Notes under the pieces: model-generated
Databases searched by the model: none
Told to the model about the DNA's origin: nothing
Seen by the model: the letters and a program-made list of their open reading frames with translations, nothing else
Shown here: in pieces, positions 35,772-45,200 of the stretch
Layout: every line of letters begins with the position of its first letter
Position numbering within the stretch: position 1 is the stretch's first letter
Origin: Sphingobium sp. Cam5-1
GTDB lineage: Bacteria > Pseudomonadota > Alphaproteobacteria > Sphingomonadales > Sphingomonadaceae
NCBI RefSeq assembly: GCF_015693305.1
Contig: NZ_CP065140.1
Span: 248,001-312,000, forward strand
DNA: 64,000 nucleotides
Direction: 5' to 3'
Program-made: the position numbers and the translations under genes

Positions 35772-36338
35772 ATGGACATTTCGTACCAGCATTCGCGCAA
35801 TCAGCAGATCCTCAAGCAGCGCAATCTGCTGGCATTGAGCGTAGCGGCGCTGGCCTGCCTGACGCTGGTCCTGCTGCTCATCCTTGGCACCCGGGACCGC
35901 GAAATAATCCTTCAACCGGTTCTGCGCACCCCGCTGACGATCAGCTCTTCAGGCGTTTCGCATGACTATCTTGAAATGGTGACGCGCGACGCCGCGCTGC
36001 TGACCCTCGATCGCAGTCCGCAGAACCTCGATTACTGGCTGGATGCGGTTCTGGCGATCACCGCGCCACGCGTCCAGGGAAAGATCAAGGCCGACCTTCT
36101 CAAGATCGTCGATGAACAGCGCGGATCGTCCATCGCGCAGTTTTTCACGATCCAGTCGATGAAGATCGATACCCGCAATCTGCGCTCGGAAGTGACCGGG
36201 GACCTGAGCACGATCGTCGGCAGCAAGGTCGTGTCCAAACAGCATCGCACCTTTCGCTATGACTGGGAATATGCGGGGCTGAGCCTCAAGCTCATTGGCT
36301 TTGGCATGGTCGAAAAGCCTGAGGGGAAGGATCAATGA
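35772..36338 (+). CDS. traE: TraE, VirB5/VirB8-like F-type channel protein
   Basis: The 188-residue product has one N-terminal span (LLALSVAALACLTLVLLLILG) and a periplasmic domain. The protein length, the early YQHSRNQQILKQRN segment and the SSGVSHDYLEMVTRD motif agree with F-plasmid TraE, a VirB8-like scaffold of the mating-pair channel. Its stop overlaps the traK start (ATGA). Confidence 0.9.
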   Translation: MDISYQHSRNQQILKQRNLLALSVAALACLTLVLLLILGTRDREIILQPVLRTPLTISSSGVSHDYLEMVTRDAALLTLDRSPQNLDYWLDAVLAITAPRVQGKIKADLLKIVDEQRGSSIAQFFTIQSMKIDTRNLRSEVTGDLSTIVGSKVVSKQHRTFRYDWEYAGLSLKLIGFGMVEKPEGKDQ

Positions 36339-37138
36339 TGTCGATCTACCTCATGGGCAGCATCGCGGTGGGCCTCGTCCTCTTCTCGCGGGTCGAATGC
36401 CTTGCCAGCAGGTTGACGGGTCTGTGCTTTCTCATTCTGGCGTTCCTGTCCGCAGGCAAGCCCGCCTTCGCCGATCAAACGGTCATGGCAGCGGACAGCG
36501 CGCAAGTGGACTGCCACGCCTCGGCGCGGGATCTGACCCGCATCAGCCTTGTCGATGATCAGTTCGCGAGTGTCTCGAAGATTTCCACCGGCAATCCGGC
36601 CGCGGATTTTTCGGTCGTGAACGAGCCCGTGCGCGGTGACATCTACCTGTCGGTGCCCGACGGCTTTGCAAAGCCCGCCTTGTCCTTCTTCGGCACCAGC
36701 AAGCGCGGTTATGTCTACAAGTTCGTATGCCGCATCCAGGGCGACCAGGCCGTGCAGGTCTTTGTCTCCAACCCGGCGATCGGCAAGGAGCGAAAGACGC
36801 CGGGCGACCTGACCGACAAGGCCGGACCACAAGATGCGGCGATCATGCTGATCCAGGCCATGGCCCAGAACAACGAGGCGGAAGGTTACGAGCGGCGGCA
36901 GCGCTCCTTGAAGCCAGTGACGGTCGGCGAGCTCCAGGTCCAGATGATCGCGGAATATCGCGGCGAGGATCTGAGTGGTCAAAGCTTGCGGATCGAAAAT
37001 CTGGGCAGGACGGCGGTCGCGCTCGACGACAAGACGATCGCGCCGTCCAACGCGCTCGCGATTTCGATCGCCCGGCCGCGACTTGAGCCGGGTCAGGCGA
37101 CGACCGCCTATCTCGTTTCGCGCAATGGGAGGCCATGA
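36335..37138 (+). CDS. traK: TraK, VirB9-like outer-membrane core secretin
   Basis: In this 267-residue protein a signal peptide is visible at about residues 27-47 (LTGLCFLILAFLSAGKPAFA), somewhat internal, so the true start could be later than the coupled ATG at 36335. The body carries the TraK pattern (DLTRISLVDDQFASV, GDIYLSVPDG, FFGTSKRGYVYKFVC). TraK forms the outer ring of the transfer channel with TraV and TraB. It overlaps traE and traB by 4 bases each. Confidence 0.88.
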   Translation: MMSIYLMGSIAVGLVLFSRVECLASRLTGLCFLILAFLSAGKPAFADQTVMAADSAQVDCHASARDLTRISLVDDQFASVSKISTGNPAADFSVVNEPVRGDIYLSVPDGFAKPALSFFGTSKRGYVYKFVCRIQGDQAVQVFVSNPAIGKERKTPGDLTDKAGPQDAAIMLIQAMAQNNEAEGYERRQRSLKPVTVGELQVQMIAEYRGEDLSGQSLRIENLGRTAVALDDKTIAPSNALAISIARPRLEPGQATTAYLVSRNGRP

Positions 37139-38463
37139 TGGGCTTGTCCGATCTTTTCGCCCGCAAGCCCGGGGACAGTGGCGCCGGCAATGGCGACGAC
37201 ATCTCGCCTGTGTCCTCCGATCCTGGCGGCAACGAGGCGGTCCGCAGACGGCAGCGCCTCCTGCTTGCCGGCGCCTCTCTTGCTGGACTGCTCGCATCGT
37301 CCTTCTGGGTTTTCGGCGGGGGCGAGAAGAAAGTCGATCCAGGCGATGACGGGGTGAGTGACGTCACCGTATCCACCAGGGACCTTGTGAATCGCAATCT
37401 CTCCCAGCAGGAGTGGATGGCGCTTTCGGAAAATCAGTTCGAGGCCCAGGAAAATCAACTCAAGGCCGTTGGCGGTCAGCAGCAGCGTATCGACGCGCTG
37501 GCCGCGCAGGTCGAGGCGCTGAAAGGGCAGAACCAGGCGATGCAGGCCGACGGTCAGAGGGTGCTGACCGCCTATCAGGCCGAAAACGACCAACTCAAGC
37601 GCCAGATCGCCCAAGAACGCTCAGCCAGCCCCCCTGCGCCGGGTCCTGCAGCGCTTTATGGCCCGGGCGGGACGCAGGCCTATCAACGGCCCGACGCATC
37701 CGATGGCAGGGCGCCGCCCATGGCTGCTGCGCCTGGGCCTGAAGTGAAAATGGTGAGTTTCGCAGGGGTCGAGCAGGGGACCGCTTCGAAGGTTGAGAAG
37801 GGTAACACTGTCTATACCGACAGCCCAAACTATCTGCCTCCCAACAGCTTTGCCCGTGCGCGCGTCATTGTCGGGGTGGACGCCAGCGCCGGCGTCAACA
37901 GTCAGACCGATCCGCTGCCTGTTGTCCTGCGCGTCACCGGGCCGGCCCGTTCGGTCTTCGCCGATGGCAAGCTCCTTACAACCCGGATCGAGGGATGTCT
38001 GGTCAACGGTGCGGCGCGCGGGGATCTTTCGAGCGAGAAGGTCTATGTCAAACTCCAGAAAATGACCTGTCCCCAACCGGGCGGACGTTACGCCGTCTCC
38101 CAGGTGAAGGGGTTCATCGCCTTTGGCGGCAAGACAGGTGTCAGGGGAAGAGTGGTATCGCGCGAGGGTTCTCTCGTCACGCAAGCCTTCATGGCCGGTT
38201 TGGTCGGCGGTTTTGGCCGAGGCTTTTCGGCCAATGCCAATAGCGTGTTTCAGGGCACCAATATCAGCACCGGCGGCAAGCGGGACAAGCTTTCCACCTC
38301 GGAGATCCTGGAAGGCGGTCTCGGCGAAGGCGTCGCCCAGACCGGGGACATGGTGTCCAGATATCTGATCGAGCGTGCCGAGCAATATCAGCCGGTCATC
38401 GAGATGCCGACCGGCATCGATGTGGAAATCGTCTTCCTGGAAGGTGTCTATGTCCGCAATTGA
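37135..38463 (+). CDS. traB: TraB, VirB10-like core-complex protein
   Basis: The 442-residue product has a cytoplasmic N-terminus, one span (LLLAGASLAGLLASSFWVF), a coiled-coil segment of Gln/Ala-rich heptads (about residues 100-165), a Pro-rich linker and a C-terminal TrbI/VirB10 beta-barrel domain (LPPNSFARARVIVGVDA, LLTTRIEGCLVNGAARGDL, GRVVSREG). TraB spans both membranes and links the ATPases to the outer-membrane ring. It overlaps the next start by 14 bases. Confidence 0.92.
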   Translation: MMGLSDLFARKPGDSGAGNGDDISPVSSDPGGNEAVRRRQRLLLAGASLAGLLASSFWVFGGGEKKVDPGDDGVSDVTVSTRDLVNRNLSQQEWMALSENQFEAQENQLKAVGGQQQRIDALAAQVEALKGQNQAMQADGQRVLTAYQAENDQLKRQIAQERSASPPAPGPAALYGPGGTQAYQRPDASDGRAPPMAAAPGPEVKMVSFAGVEQGTASKVEKGNTVYTDSPNYLPPNSFARARVIVGVDASAGVNSQTDPLPVVLRVTGPARSVFADGKLLTTRIEGCLVNGAARGDLSSEKVYVKLQKMTCPQPGGRYAVSQVKGFIAFGGKTGVRGRVVSREGSLVTQAFMAGLVGGFGRGFSANANSVFQGTNISTGGKRDKLSTSEILEGGLGEGVAQTGDMVSRYLIERAEQYQPVIEMPTGIDVEIVFLEGVYVRN

Positions 38464-39319
38464 GATCATTCGCCGTCTTGCCTGTGCCTTCCGGCCCTCG
38501 CGCGTCTTGCTGTCCGCGACGGCCTGCGCGGGGCTGGGTAGCCTCGCCCTTGCGGCTGACGTAAACCAAGAGGACAGCGCCGTGCGCGACCTGCTCAAGG
38601 CGCGCCTTCCCAAAACACAGGTGAGCGAGGTGAACTGCGCGAAGGTCAGGGGACTTTGCGAGGTCACGGCGGGATCGAACCTCTTCTATGTCGACGGCTC
38701 GGCGCGTTATCTCATTATCGGCCGCATCTACGACATGCAGACGCGCCAGGACGTCACGGCAGCCCGGCTGCTGGAGATGAACCCCGACATGCTGGTAGGC
38801 GCGGCGGCTTCGGCCAATGCGGCTGCTACAAGCGGGGAAGTGCGAAAGGCAGCCGCCACGCACGCCATGGCTTCCCATGTCGTGCCGGATTCCCCGCATA
38901 TCCTGTCGCTCGCCGGATTGCCCGGGGATGGCGCGATTATCTGGGGCAAGGCTGCGGCGCCTTCCGTGACGGTCTTCTCCGATTTCCGGTGCAGCTATTG
39001 CCGTGCGCTTTCGAACGAATTGCGTTCGATGAACGTCAGGGTGGTCGAGCGGCCCATTTCCTCGCTCGGGAGCCGCGACCTGTCGGAGCGGGTCTATTGC
39101 GCCAGGAATCGGGAGGAGGCCCTGCACGCGGCCTATGCCGGAGAGCCGATCAAGCCAGGACCGGCCTGCGATACCAGCGGTCTTGACGCCAACGAAGCCT
39201 TCGCGGCGCGGAATGGGCTGAATGGCACGCCAGTCATCGTGCGCAGCGATGGCGCGGTGCTGGAGGGCTATCGCCCCAGAGCGTTCCTCGAAAAATGGTT
39301 GAAGGAGGTTCGGTCGTGA
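38450..39319 (+). CDS. DsbC-like periplasmic disulfide isomerase of the transfer cluster
   Basis: The 289-residue product starts at ATG 38450 with GGAAGG 5 bases upstream. A signal-type segment (VLLSATACAGLGSLALA) leads to a DsbC N-terminal dimerisation domain (NLFYVDGSARYLIIGRIYDM) and a thioredoxin-like domain whose active site is CSYC at about 181-184. NGLNGTPVIVRSDG supplies the cis-Pro. It probably isomerises disulfides in the Cys-rich TraN, TraU and TraH proteins encoded downstream. F-type clusters of sphingomonads commonly carry DsbC here, where F itself has TrbB. Confidence 0.88.
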   Translation: MSAIEIIRRLACAFRPSRVLLSATACAGLGSLALAADVNQEDSAVRDLLKARLPKTQVSEVNCAKVRGLCEVTAGSNLFYVDGSARYLIIGRIYDMQTRQDVTAARLLEMNPDMLVGAAASANAAATSGEVRKAAATHAMASHVVPDSPHILSLAGLPGDGAIIWGKAAAPSVTVFSDFRCSYCRALSNELRSMNVRVVERPISSLGSRDLSERVYCARNREEALHAAYAGEPIKPGPACDTSGLDANEAFAARNGLNGTPVIVRSDGAVLEGYRPRAFLEKWLKEVRS

Positions 39320-40170
39320 GCCGAGGCGCGATTCCCGCACCGGCCGGACGGGCGGCGGCGGTGGCGGGGTGCATCGTCCTTGCCGCGCTGCCTGGCTGCG
39401 TCGGGCTGGGGGGCAAAGTGAAGAGCAGCTTTGCCTGCAGGGCGCCCGACGGCATCTGCGCGCCCAGTGCCGTCATCGACGACCGGGCGCTTGCCATGAT
39501 GAGCGGGGACCCATCGTTTGGCGCCTTGCCCGCCGCGTCTGCGCTCACAGTCGCCAAATCCGCCTCGAGGCAGGCGGTACGCGGGCCGGTTGCCGCAGAC
39601 GCCGGGAGAACGGGAGATCGCGTGATGCGAATTGTGTTTCCCGCCTATATCGATGAACAGGGGCGGCTGCATGAAGCGAGCGCGATCCATGCCGTGGTGG
39701 CGCCTGGCGAATGGCAGGCGGTCGCTGCCGAAGCCTCGCCTGCGCGCAATGCGCTTGCCGCCGCGCCGCAGATGCAGGAGCGTGCCAGCGCCGCCGGCAC
39801 CCGCGATCCTTCGGAGCTTGAGGTCGATCCTCACCTTCCCGACCCCGATGCGGTCGCGGCCGCCCGCAGGCGCGGAACCGATCCCATCGCGCAGATCAAG
39901 GCCGATGTGCAGCGGCGCCTTCGGCCTGCGCCGCGGCGGGGCGAGGGGCAAGCGCCCTGGGCTGTGGACGCGCGCACGACCGCCCTGACGTCGTCCGGCG
40001 GGAAACAGGGGACTGGGCTCGTACAGGGCGCGGTCGTTCCCATCGTGCGAGAGGAACTGGTCCCGGAGTCCCTGCCGACCTCTCGCAGCGCGGATGCGCC
40101 GCCGGTTTCGTCTTCAATCCACACGGTGCGGGCGGGAAGCTTTCCAGCCTCCGTTCCGGAAGATCAGTGA
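39316..40170 (+). CDS. traV: TraV, VirB7-like lipoprotein
   Basis: The 284-residue product has a lipoprotein signal (VAGCIVLAALPGCVGLGG, lipobox LPGC) and the TraV Cys pair (SSFACRAPDGICAPS). The GTG start at 39316 follows a near-perfect GAAGGAGG, 5-bp spaced, and overlaps the previous stop. It is longer than F TraV (171 residues) because of a low-complexity, Ala/Pro/Arg-rich C-terminal half. TraV anchors the TraK ring in the outer membrane. Confidence 0.8.
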   Translation: MSRGAIPAPAGRAAAVAGCIVLAALPGCVGLGGKVKSSFACRAPDGICAPSAVIDDRALAMMSGDPSFGALPAASALTVAKSASRQAVRGPVAADAGRTGDRVMRIVFPAYIDEQGRLHEASAIHAVVAPGEWQAVAAEASPARNALAAAPQMQERASAAGTRDPSELEVDPHLPDPDAVAAARRRGTDPIAQIKADVQRRLRPAPRRGEGQAPWAVDARTTALTSSGGKQGTGLVQGAVVPIVREELVPESLPTSRSADAPPVSSSIHTVRAGSFPASVPEDQ

Positions 40171-40171
40171 C

Positions 40172-42757
40172 ATGGCGCAGAAAGGTCTTGTGGAAAGGGC
40201 GATGGCCGGTCTGTTGGGCTGGATGGGCCGTCCGGACGCTGAGCGACCGGCGATTGGCGTCCCGATGCTGGCCCATTGGCTTCCCTATCGCAGCTACGAC
40301 GCGAAAAGCGGCATATTCTACAACAGCGCCTCACGCGGCTTCGTGCTCGAAATGGCGCCCATGGTCGGGGCTGACGAGCGCAGCGGCGAGATTTTGACGC
40401 AATTTCTCTCCGAGGCGATCCCCACTCCTGGCTGCCTTCAGTTCCATCAATGGATGAGCCCGCGCGTCAGCGAGCTGCTTTCGACATGGTATGTCCCGCG
40501 ATACAGGGCGCGCGGGCTCTATGAGCAGATGGCCAGGCATCGCATCGCGCTGATGACGCAGGGTGTCTGGTCTTCGCTCTCGGCCGACGCACCTTTCTTC
40601 CTGCGCAATCACCGCGTTGCCGTCTCCTATTCGACGCCGGAAAATTCAAAAGTATCCAATGAGGACATTGTCGGTGTCATGGACGGCCTGGTGTCCGCGC
40701 TCGCCTCCATCAATGTGAGCGCCCGCAAGATGGATCCTGCGGCCCTCATAGCCTGGATCGACGACATCACCTCTCCCACGACGGCACCGGGAGAAGATGC
40801 CGTCAGCTACAATCCCTTCGACAGTATCGCCGATCAGGCGATCCGCCGCGACATCGAGATGCGGGTGGAGGCAGACCGGATATTGCTGCGCACCGAACGC
40901 TTTCGCCCAACGGGCCGGGAACTCGACGGCACGCCCGAAATCGGTGAAATCTATCCCGATTGCTTCGACGTGCGCGCATTTTCCGTGCGCAATCTGCCCC
41001 AGCATTGGGCGCCCTGGGATGTTGCCCGGCTGATCGGAGACATGTTCACCGACAAGCTGCGTATGCCTTGCCCTGTCTCGACCAATCTCTGCATCGACTT
41101 TCCCGACGTAGAGGCTGCTGCGAGCAGGGCGGGCTTCAAATATATGCGTACGACGAGCCTGGCGGACAGCAGATCGGCGCGGTTCCTGCCACAGCTTAAG
41201 GAACAGAGCCGCGAATGGGCGCATGTGAATGATGAGATGAAGCAGGGACGCAAGCTGGTGCGTCTCTTCTACTCGGTGACATCCTTCTCGCCCCACGGGA
41301 AGGGCGATGCCCATGAACGGATCCTCAAATCCGTTTATCGCGCCGCCGGCTGGGATCTGCTCGATGACCGCTATCTCCAGGTGATGGGCCTCCTTTGCGC
41401 CATGCCCATGACCATGGCCAATGGACTGTCGAAGGATCTGGAACGCATGAAGCGCATGCGCACCATGCTGACGACCACGGCCGCCCACCTTGCTCCCCTG
41501 CAGGGAGAATATCTCGGCGGAGCGATCCCCCACATGCTGCTGATCGGCCGGCGGGGCCAGCCCTTCTTCTGGAGTCCGTTCGAAAACAGGGCGGGCAATC
41601 ACAATGTCGCGGTGTTCGGCAAATCGGGCTCCGGCAAGTCGGTGGCCTTGCAGGAACTGTGTGCCTCGCTGTGCGGCGCGGGCGCGCGGGTGGTGGTGAT
41701 CGACGATGGCCGCTCCTTTGAGCATTCGGCCAAGCTCCAGGGCGGCGCCTTCGTCGAATTCACGATGTCCGCCGGCTTTTGTCTCAACCCCTTCAGCATG
41801 ATCGATGGAGCCCAGGCGGCGCAGGACGAGGATTATCTGCTCGATTGCATGGCGATGCTCAAGGCCATCGTCAACCAGATGGCGCGTCACATCGACAAGC
41901 TGAACGATACCGAGCGCGGGCTGATCGATGGAGCAGTCAACCGCGTGTGGGAAGAGAAGGGGCGAGCCGGGTCCATCGATGACGTCATCGCCGCCCTCGA
42001 CGCGACCGATAATCAGATGGCGCGCGATCTTGGCATTGCGATGGGGCCGTTCTCCTCGCGGGGAACATATGGCAAATTCTTCGAGGGAGAGGTCTCGTTC
42101 GAACTGTCAGCGTCGTTGACGGTGTTCGAACTGTCCGATCTTTCCTCGCGCGAGGAACTGCGCAGTGTTGTGCTGACCGCGATCATGTTTCTTTCACAGC
42201 AGATGATGCGCAAGGTGGATCGCGCTATTCCCAAGGCACTGCTGCTCGATGAAGCCTGGCAGATGCTGCGTGGCGGAGCGATGGCCGATTTCATCGAAAC
42301 CTATGCGCGCACATGCCGCAAATATGGCGCATCTCTGGTGACAGCGACGCAGTCACTCAACGATTATTACAAATCGGCGGGCTCGATTGCTGCGCTCGAG
42401 AATAGCGACTGGTTCTTCATTCTGCAGCAGAAGCCGGAGACCATCGCCGATTTCAAGAAGCATGATCGCTTCGAGATGGACGATTACACAGATGCCCTGC
42501 TGAGGTCGCTTAAGCGCAACGGTTTTGAATATTCCGATATTTTGATCAAGGGCCCCGAGACATTGGCCCTCGGACGCCTGGTTCTTGATCCTTATTCGGC
42601 CGCCCTGTTCTCGTCCAGTCCCGATACATTTGCCGCGATCGAGCAGATGGTCGGGCAAGGCATGAGCATGGAACAGGCGATCGAGCGCGTCGCCTTTCCT
42701 GACGATCCTGAAAAATGGTCGGGAGCGGCGCCCGGCGCCGCCCGTGCTGCGGAGTAG
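40172..42757 (+). CDS. traC: TraC, VirB4-like conjugation ATPase
   Basis: This 861-residue cytoplasmic ATPase energises pilus assembly and retraction and the transfer channel. The N-terminal TraC domain contains FLQFHQWMSPR-like sequence. The motor domain has Walker A FGKSGSGKSVAL (about residue 485) and Walker B KALLLDEAWQML (about 690), with ATQSLNDYYKS as a later motif. The start at ATG 40172, one base after the traV stop, was preferred to the longer open frame. The length is close to F TraC (875). Confidence 0.93.
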   Translation: MAQKGLVERAMAGLLGWMGRPDAERPAIGVPMLAHWLPYRSYDAKSGIFYNSASRGFVLEMAPMVGADERSGEILTQFLSEAIPTPGCLQFHQWMSPRVSELLSTWYVPRYRARGLYEQMARHRIALMTQGVWSSLSADAPFFLRNHRVAVSYSTPENSKVSNEDIVGVMDGLVSALASINVSARKMDPAALIAWIDDITSPTTAPGEDAVSYNPFDSIADQAIRRDIEMRVEADRILLRTERFRPTGRELDGTPEIGEIYPDCFDVRAFSVRNLPQHWAPWDVARLIGDMFTDKLRMPCPVSTNLCIDFPDVEAAASRAGFKYMRTTSLADSRSARFLPQLKEQSREWAHVNDEMKQGRKLVRLFYSVTSFSPHGKGDAHERILKSVYRAAGWDLLDDRYLQVMGLLCAMPMTMANGLSKDLERMKRMRTMLTTTAAHLAPLQGEYLGGAIPHMLLIGRRGQPFFWSPFENRAGNHNVAVFGKSGSGKSVALQELCASLCGAGARVVVIDDGRSFEHSAKLQGGAFVEFTMSAGFCLNPFSMIDGAQAAQDEDYLLDCMAMLKAIVNQMARHIDKLNDTERGLIDGAVNRVWEEKGRAGSIDDVIAALDATDNQMARDLGIAMGPFSSRGTYGKFFEGEVSFELSASLTVFELSDLSSREELRSVVLTAIMFLSQQMMRKVDRAIPKALLLDEAWQMLRGGAMADFIETYARTCRKYGASLVTATQSLNDYYKSAGSIAALENSDWFFILQQKPETIADFKKHDRFEMDDYTDALLRSLKRNGFEYSDILIKGPETLALGRLVLDPYSAALFSSSPDTFAAIEQMVGQGMSMEQAIERVAFPDDPEKWSGAAPGAARAAE

Positions 42758-42761
42758 GGCG

Positions 42762-43103
42762 ATGACCGGCGGCAAGGATGAGAGAAAAGCGCGGTATGTC
42801 CCGATTGTACGGAGCGCTGAGCGGGTGATCGGTTGGGCGGGCCTTGCATGGTTGATCCTCGACATGGCCGCCTTCCTTGCCGGCATAGTGCTCATGACCT
42901 GGGGCCTGTTCGTCTTTGCCTTCCTGTGCCTGGGAGGATTTTCGCTCGACGGCATGATGCATCAGCTGACCAATCTTTCCTCGCGCTACATCGCGGCCAG
43001 CCCGGAGCGCGCCCTGTCTTTCCAGATGCTGCTGCTGGTTTCCCACCTTCTGCTCTCGCTCATTCTCCTCTTCCTGCGAAGGCATCGCATTCCCCATGTC
43101 TAA
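42762..43103 (+). CDS. small membrane protein between traC and trbI, unknown
   Basis: The 113-residue product has two or three predicted spans (WAGLAWLILDMAAFLAGIVLM, LFVFAFLCLGGF, MLLLVSHLLLSLILLFL) and a basic C-terminus. It begins four bases after traC and overlaps trbI by 8 bases, so it is part of the operon. No family is recognised; a role as an accessory inner-membrane component is inferred from position. Confidence 0.65.
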   Translation: MTGGKDERKARYVPIVRSAERVIGWAGLAWLILDMAAFLAGIVLMTWGLFVFAFLCLGGFSLDGMMHQLTNLSSRYIAASPERALSFQMLLLVSHLLLSLILLFLRRHRIPHV

Positions 43104-43761
43104 GCCCACACAACTCGACCTCACCCTTCCGCCTCCTCCCGCGCCTTCCGCCGCTGCGCAGCGGCGCAGGCCGGTTTTCGCCGGATACAGCCGCGGTCAG
43201 ATCCTGGTTGGGGCTGTGATCCTCCTGGGGCTCATCTGGGCAATGTGGGTGACAAGGACGCTTCTTGCGCCGCGCCGCGACCAGATCGTTTCCGCCCGGC
43301 TGTCGGCCATTGTCGGTGAATATGTGCAAGCGCAGGCGCGATCAGCCTCGCCGCCCGAACAGATTGCGGCGGAGACGCGCCGTTTCATGGCGAGGCTGGA
43401 AGGAGAATTGCAGCGCCGCTCCCATGACGGGCAGGTGGTGATGGCAGGAGAAGCGGTGCTGAGCAGGAACGTGCCGGATATCACCGAGAGTGTCAAAAAA
43501 GCGGTCTATGCTTCGGGCATTTCCCTGCCGAGGCAAGCGCGTGTGCGGGAAAAGGAACCGCCTGTGCAAGGGGCCGTGCCGGCCGCGGCTGCCGCTGGCG
43601 AAGGACCGGACCTGCCAGACCCTTTTGCCGCCGCTGCACCCCCGGCGCAACGGACAACTCCGGGCGCACAGGGCGTAAGCGATGCGACCGCCGCGCCGGG
43701 CTTTGCCGCAGGCGCCTCGGTCGCGACCTTTGGAGGAACCGATGGCGCGACCGCACGGTGA
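43096..43761 (+). CDS. trbI: TrbI-like F-type conjugation protein
   Basis: The 221-residue product has one span (QILVGAVILLGLIWAMWVT). Its periplasmic region resembles F TrbI (ARLSAIVGEYVQAQAR, RRFMARLEGELQRRS, GEAVLSRNVPDITE). F TrbI is an inner-membrane protein that influences pilus retraction. The C-terminal 75 residues are Ala/Pro-rich and extend past the F protein (128 residues). It overlaps its neighbours on both sides. Confidence 0.8.
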   Translation: MSKPTQLDLTLPPPPAPSAAAQRRRPVFAGYSRGQILVGAVILLGLIWAMWVTRTLLAPRRDQIVSARLSAIVGEYVQAQARSASPPEQIAAETRRFMARLEGELQRRSHDGQVVMAGEAVLSRNVPDITESVKKAVYASGISLPRQARVREKEPPVQGAVPAAAAAGEGPDLPDPFAAAAPPAQRTTPGAQGVSDATAAPGFAAGASVATFGGTDGATAR

Positions 43762-44278
43762 TAGCGCGCCCCGGCCGTGGCGGGCGGCGAGACGTCGATG
43801 GTTGCTGCTCACAGGCGCAGTCCTGTTGTGCCTCGCCCTGAGCGCGCTCCAGCATTGGCGCAGCTCTCACCTCCTGTTGATCAACCTGACCCAATCGCTG
43901 CCGAATTGGGCCTTCCTGGTCGAGCGGGACCGATTGCCGGCGAGGGGTGACTATATTTTCTTCCAGCCGCCGCCCGGAGCGCTGCTCCGCCGCCATTTTG
44001 GCGAAAGGCGCCAGCCCTTCGGCAAGCTGGTTCTGGGCATGCCGGGCGATGTCGTAGCGCATCAAGGCGCCCTCGTGACCATTAACGGGCGTCCGGTGGT
44101 GACGATGAAGCCCCGTACGCGCCTTGGCGAACCTCTGACCCCGGGACACACTGGCCCCGTGCCGCGCGGCTGCTATTTTGCGGGGTCCGCGCATAAGGAT
44201 GGGTTCGACAGCCGTTATGCCGAAATCGGCTTTGTCTGCAGTCGCCAGATTATTGGCACAGGGGTTCCGATCCTGTGA
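43742..44278 (+). CDS. S26-family signal peptidase of the conjugation system (TraF/TrhF type)
   Basis: The 178-residue product has one N-terminal span (WLLLTGAVLLCLALSAL). The serine-lysine dyad of family S26 is visible: Ser52 in TQSLPNWAFLV and Lys95 in FGKLVLGMPGD; a C-terminal GCYFAGSAHKDGFDSRY motif completes the fold. Such peptidases mature conjugative pilins, so the TraA-like protein at 35098 is its probable substrate. GGAGG lies just before ATG 43742. It overlaps trbI and traW. Confidence 0.88.
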   Translation: MARPHGDSAPRPWRAARRRWLLLTGAVLLCLALSALQHWRSSHLLLINLTQSLPNWAFLVERDRLPARGDYIFFQPPPGALLRRHFGERRQPFGKLVLGMPGDVVAHQGALVTINGRPVVTMKPRTRLGEPLTPGHTGPVPRGCYFAGSAHKDGFDSRYAEIGFVCSRQIIGTGVPIL

Positions 44279-44931
44279 GGCGGCTCTTGTCCGGCGCCGG
44301 CATTGTGGGGTCCCTGGCGGGGGCTGCGTTCGCCATCGGTTCGATGGGCGCAGACGCGAAGGATTATGGGCAGGCCGGACAGACATTCCCCGTCGTTGAG
44401 CCGGACCTTCTTGCAACGATCGAGAGCCGGCTGAAGCGAGCCGAAGCCAGCGGTGAGATCGCACGGATGAACGAGCAGTTTGCCCGGCGGGTCGAAGCAA
44501 AGGTGCGCAGACCCGATCCGGTGAGCGGGCTATCTCCAGCCAATCGGCCGAAGGAATGGGATTTCGATCCGTCGGTCATTTTGGAGCGGGACATTCGGGA
44601 CCAGAAGGGGCGACTGATCGCGGCGGCCGGACAGAAGATCAATCCGCTCGATTTCCTCAAGATCGCTCAGGACCTTGTCTTCATAGACGGCGAAAATCCT
44701 GCCCAGATGCAATGGGCGACCTCGCGTTACGATGAAAGCCAGGCCAAGATCATCCTCGTGGCGGGCTCACCGATCGAGGAAATGACCCGCCGCCAGCGGC
44801 GTTTCTATTTCGACCAGCAGGGCCGCCTTACCGCCAAGTTCGGCATTCGGCACACACCGGCCGTGGTGAAGCAGGCGGGCAAGGTCATGCGCGTGCGCGA
44901 GATCCTGCTGGTGAAGGGGAGGGCGAGCTGA
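44275..44931 (+). CDS. traW: TraW, periplasmic conjugation protein
   Basis: The 218-residue product starts with GTG in the GTGA overlap with the peptidase gene. A signal-like segment (GAGIVGSLAGAAFAIGSMGADA) precedes the TraW body: KDYGQAGQTFPVVEPDLL near the N-terminus, VILERDIRDQKGRLIAAAGQKINPLD and LVFIDGENPAQMQWA. TraW works with TrbC and TraU in periplasmic pilus assembly. The spacing and order agree with F (traW-traU-trbC-traN). Confidence 0.92.
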   Translation: MRRLLSGAGIVGSLAGAAFAIGSMGADAKDYGQAGQTFPVVEPDLLATIESRLKRAEASGEIARMNEQFARRVEAKVRRPDPVSGLSPANRPKEWDFDPSVILERDIRDQKGRLIAAAGQKINPLDFLKIAQDLVFIDGENPAQMQWATSRYDESQAKIILVAGSPIEEMTRRQRRFYFDQQGRLTAKFGIRHTPAVVKQAGKVMRVREILLVKGRAS

Positions 44932-45200
44932 TGCCTCTCTGGCTGGAACTGCTGCGCACGCCGATGGCGGCCCCGGAGACCGCGCGTCTCCGCCGGCTGC
45001 GCATGGCCTGGCAGCTTTTGTGTGTTTTGACGGCCCTTTGCGTCGCCTTCTTCTCAACGATGCGCGCGCTGATGGGAAGGGCCGCCCTCTATCTTGTCGC
45101 GATCATCCTTGCGCTCACCCTTTTGCAGAGCCTCCTCTACTGGAATGCCAAGCAGCGCGCCGACAATCGCCTGTTCGATAGCGGGGAAGAAGGGGAATGA
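44931..45200 (+). CDS. small membrane protein between traW and traU, unknown
   Basis: The 89-residue product has two predicted spans (WQLLCVLTALCVAFFSTM and LYLVAIILALTLLQSLLYW) with polar ends. The ATG shares one base with the traW stop, and its stop overlaps traU. No family is recognised. It is a second unassigned membrane protein of this operon. Confidence 0.65.
   Translation: MPLWLELLRTPMAAPETARLRRLRMAWQLLCVLTALCVAFFSTMRALMGRAALYLVAIILALTLLQSLLYWNAKQRADNRLFDSGEEGE

Noticed and set aside
38396..39340. 314-codon - strand frame opposite the DsbC-like gene, and similar long antisense frames opposite traC, traB, glmM, wzc and tra genes
   Set aside because: Long antisense frames are expected in high-GC DNA; the + strand (or annotated strand) products have clear families and coupled starts.
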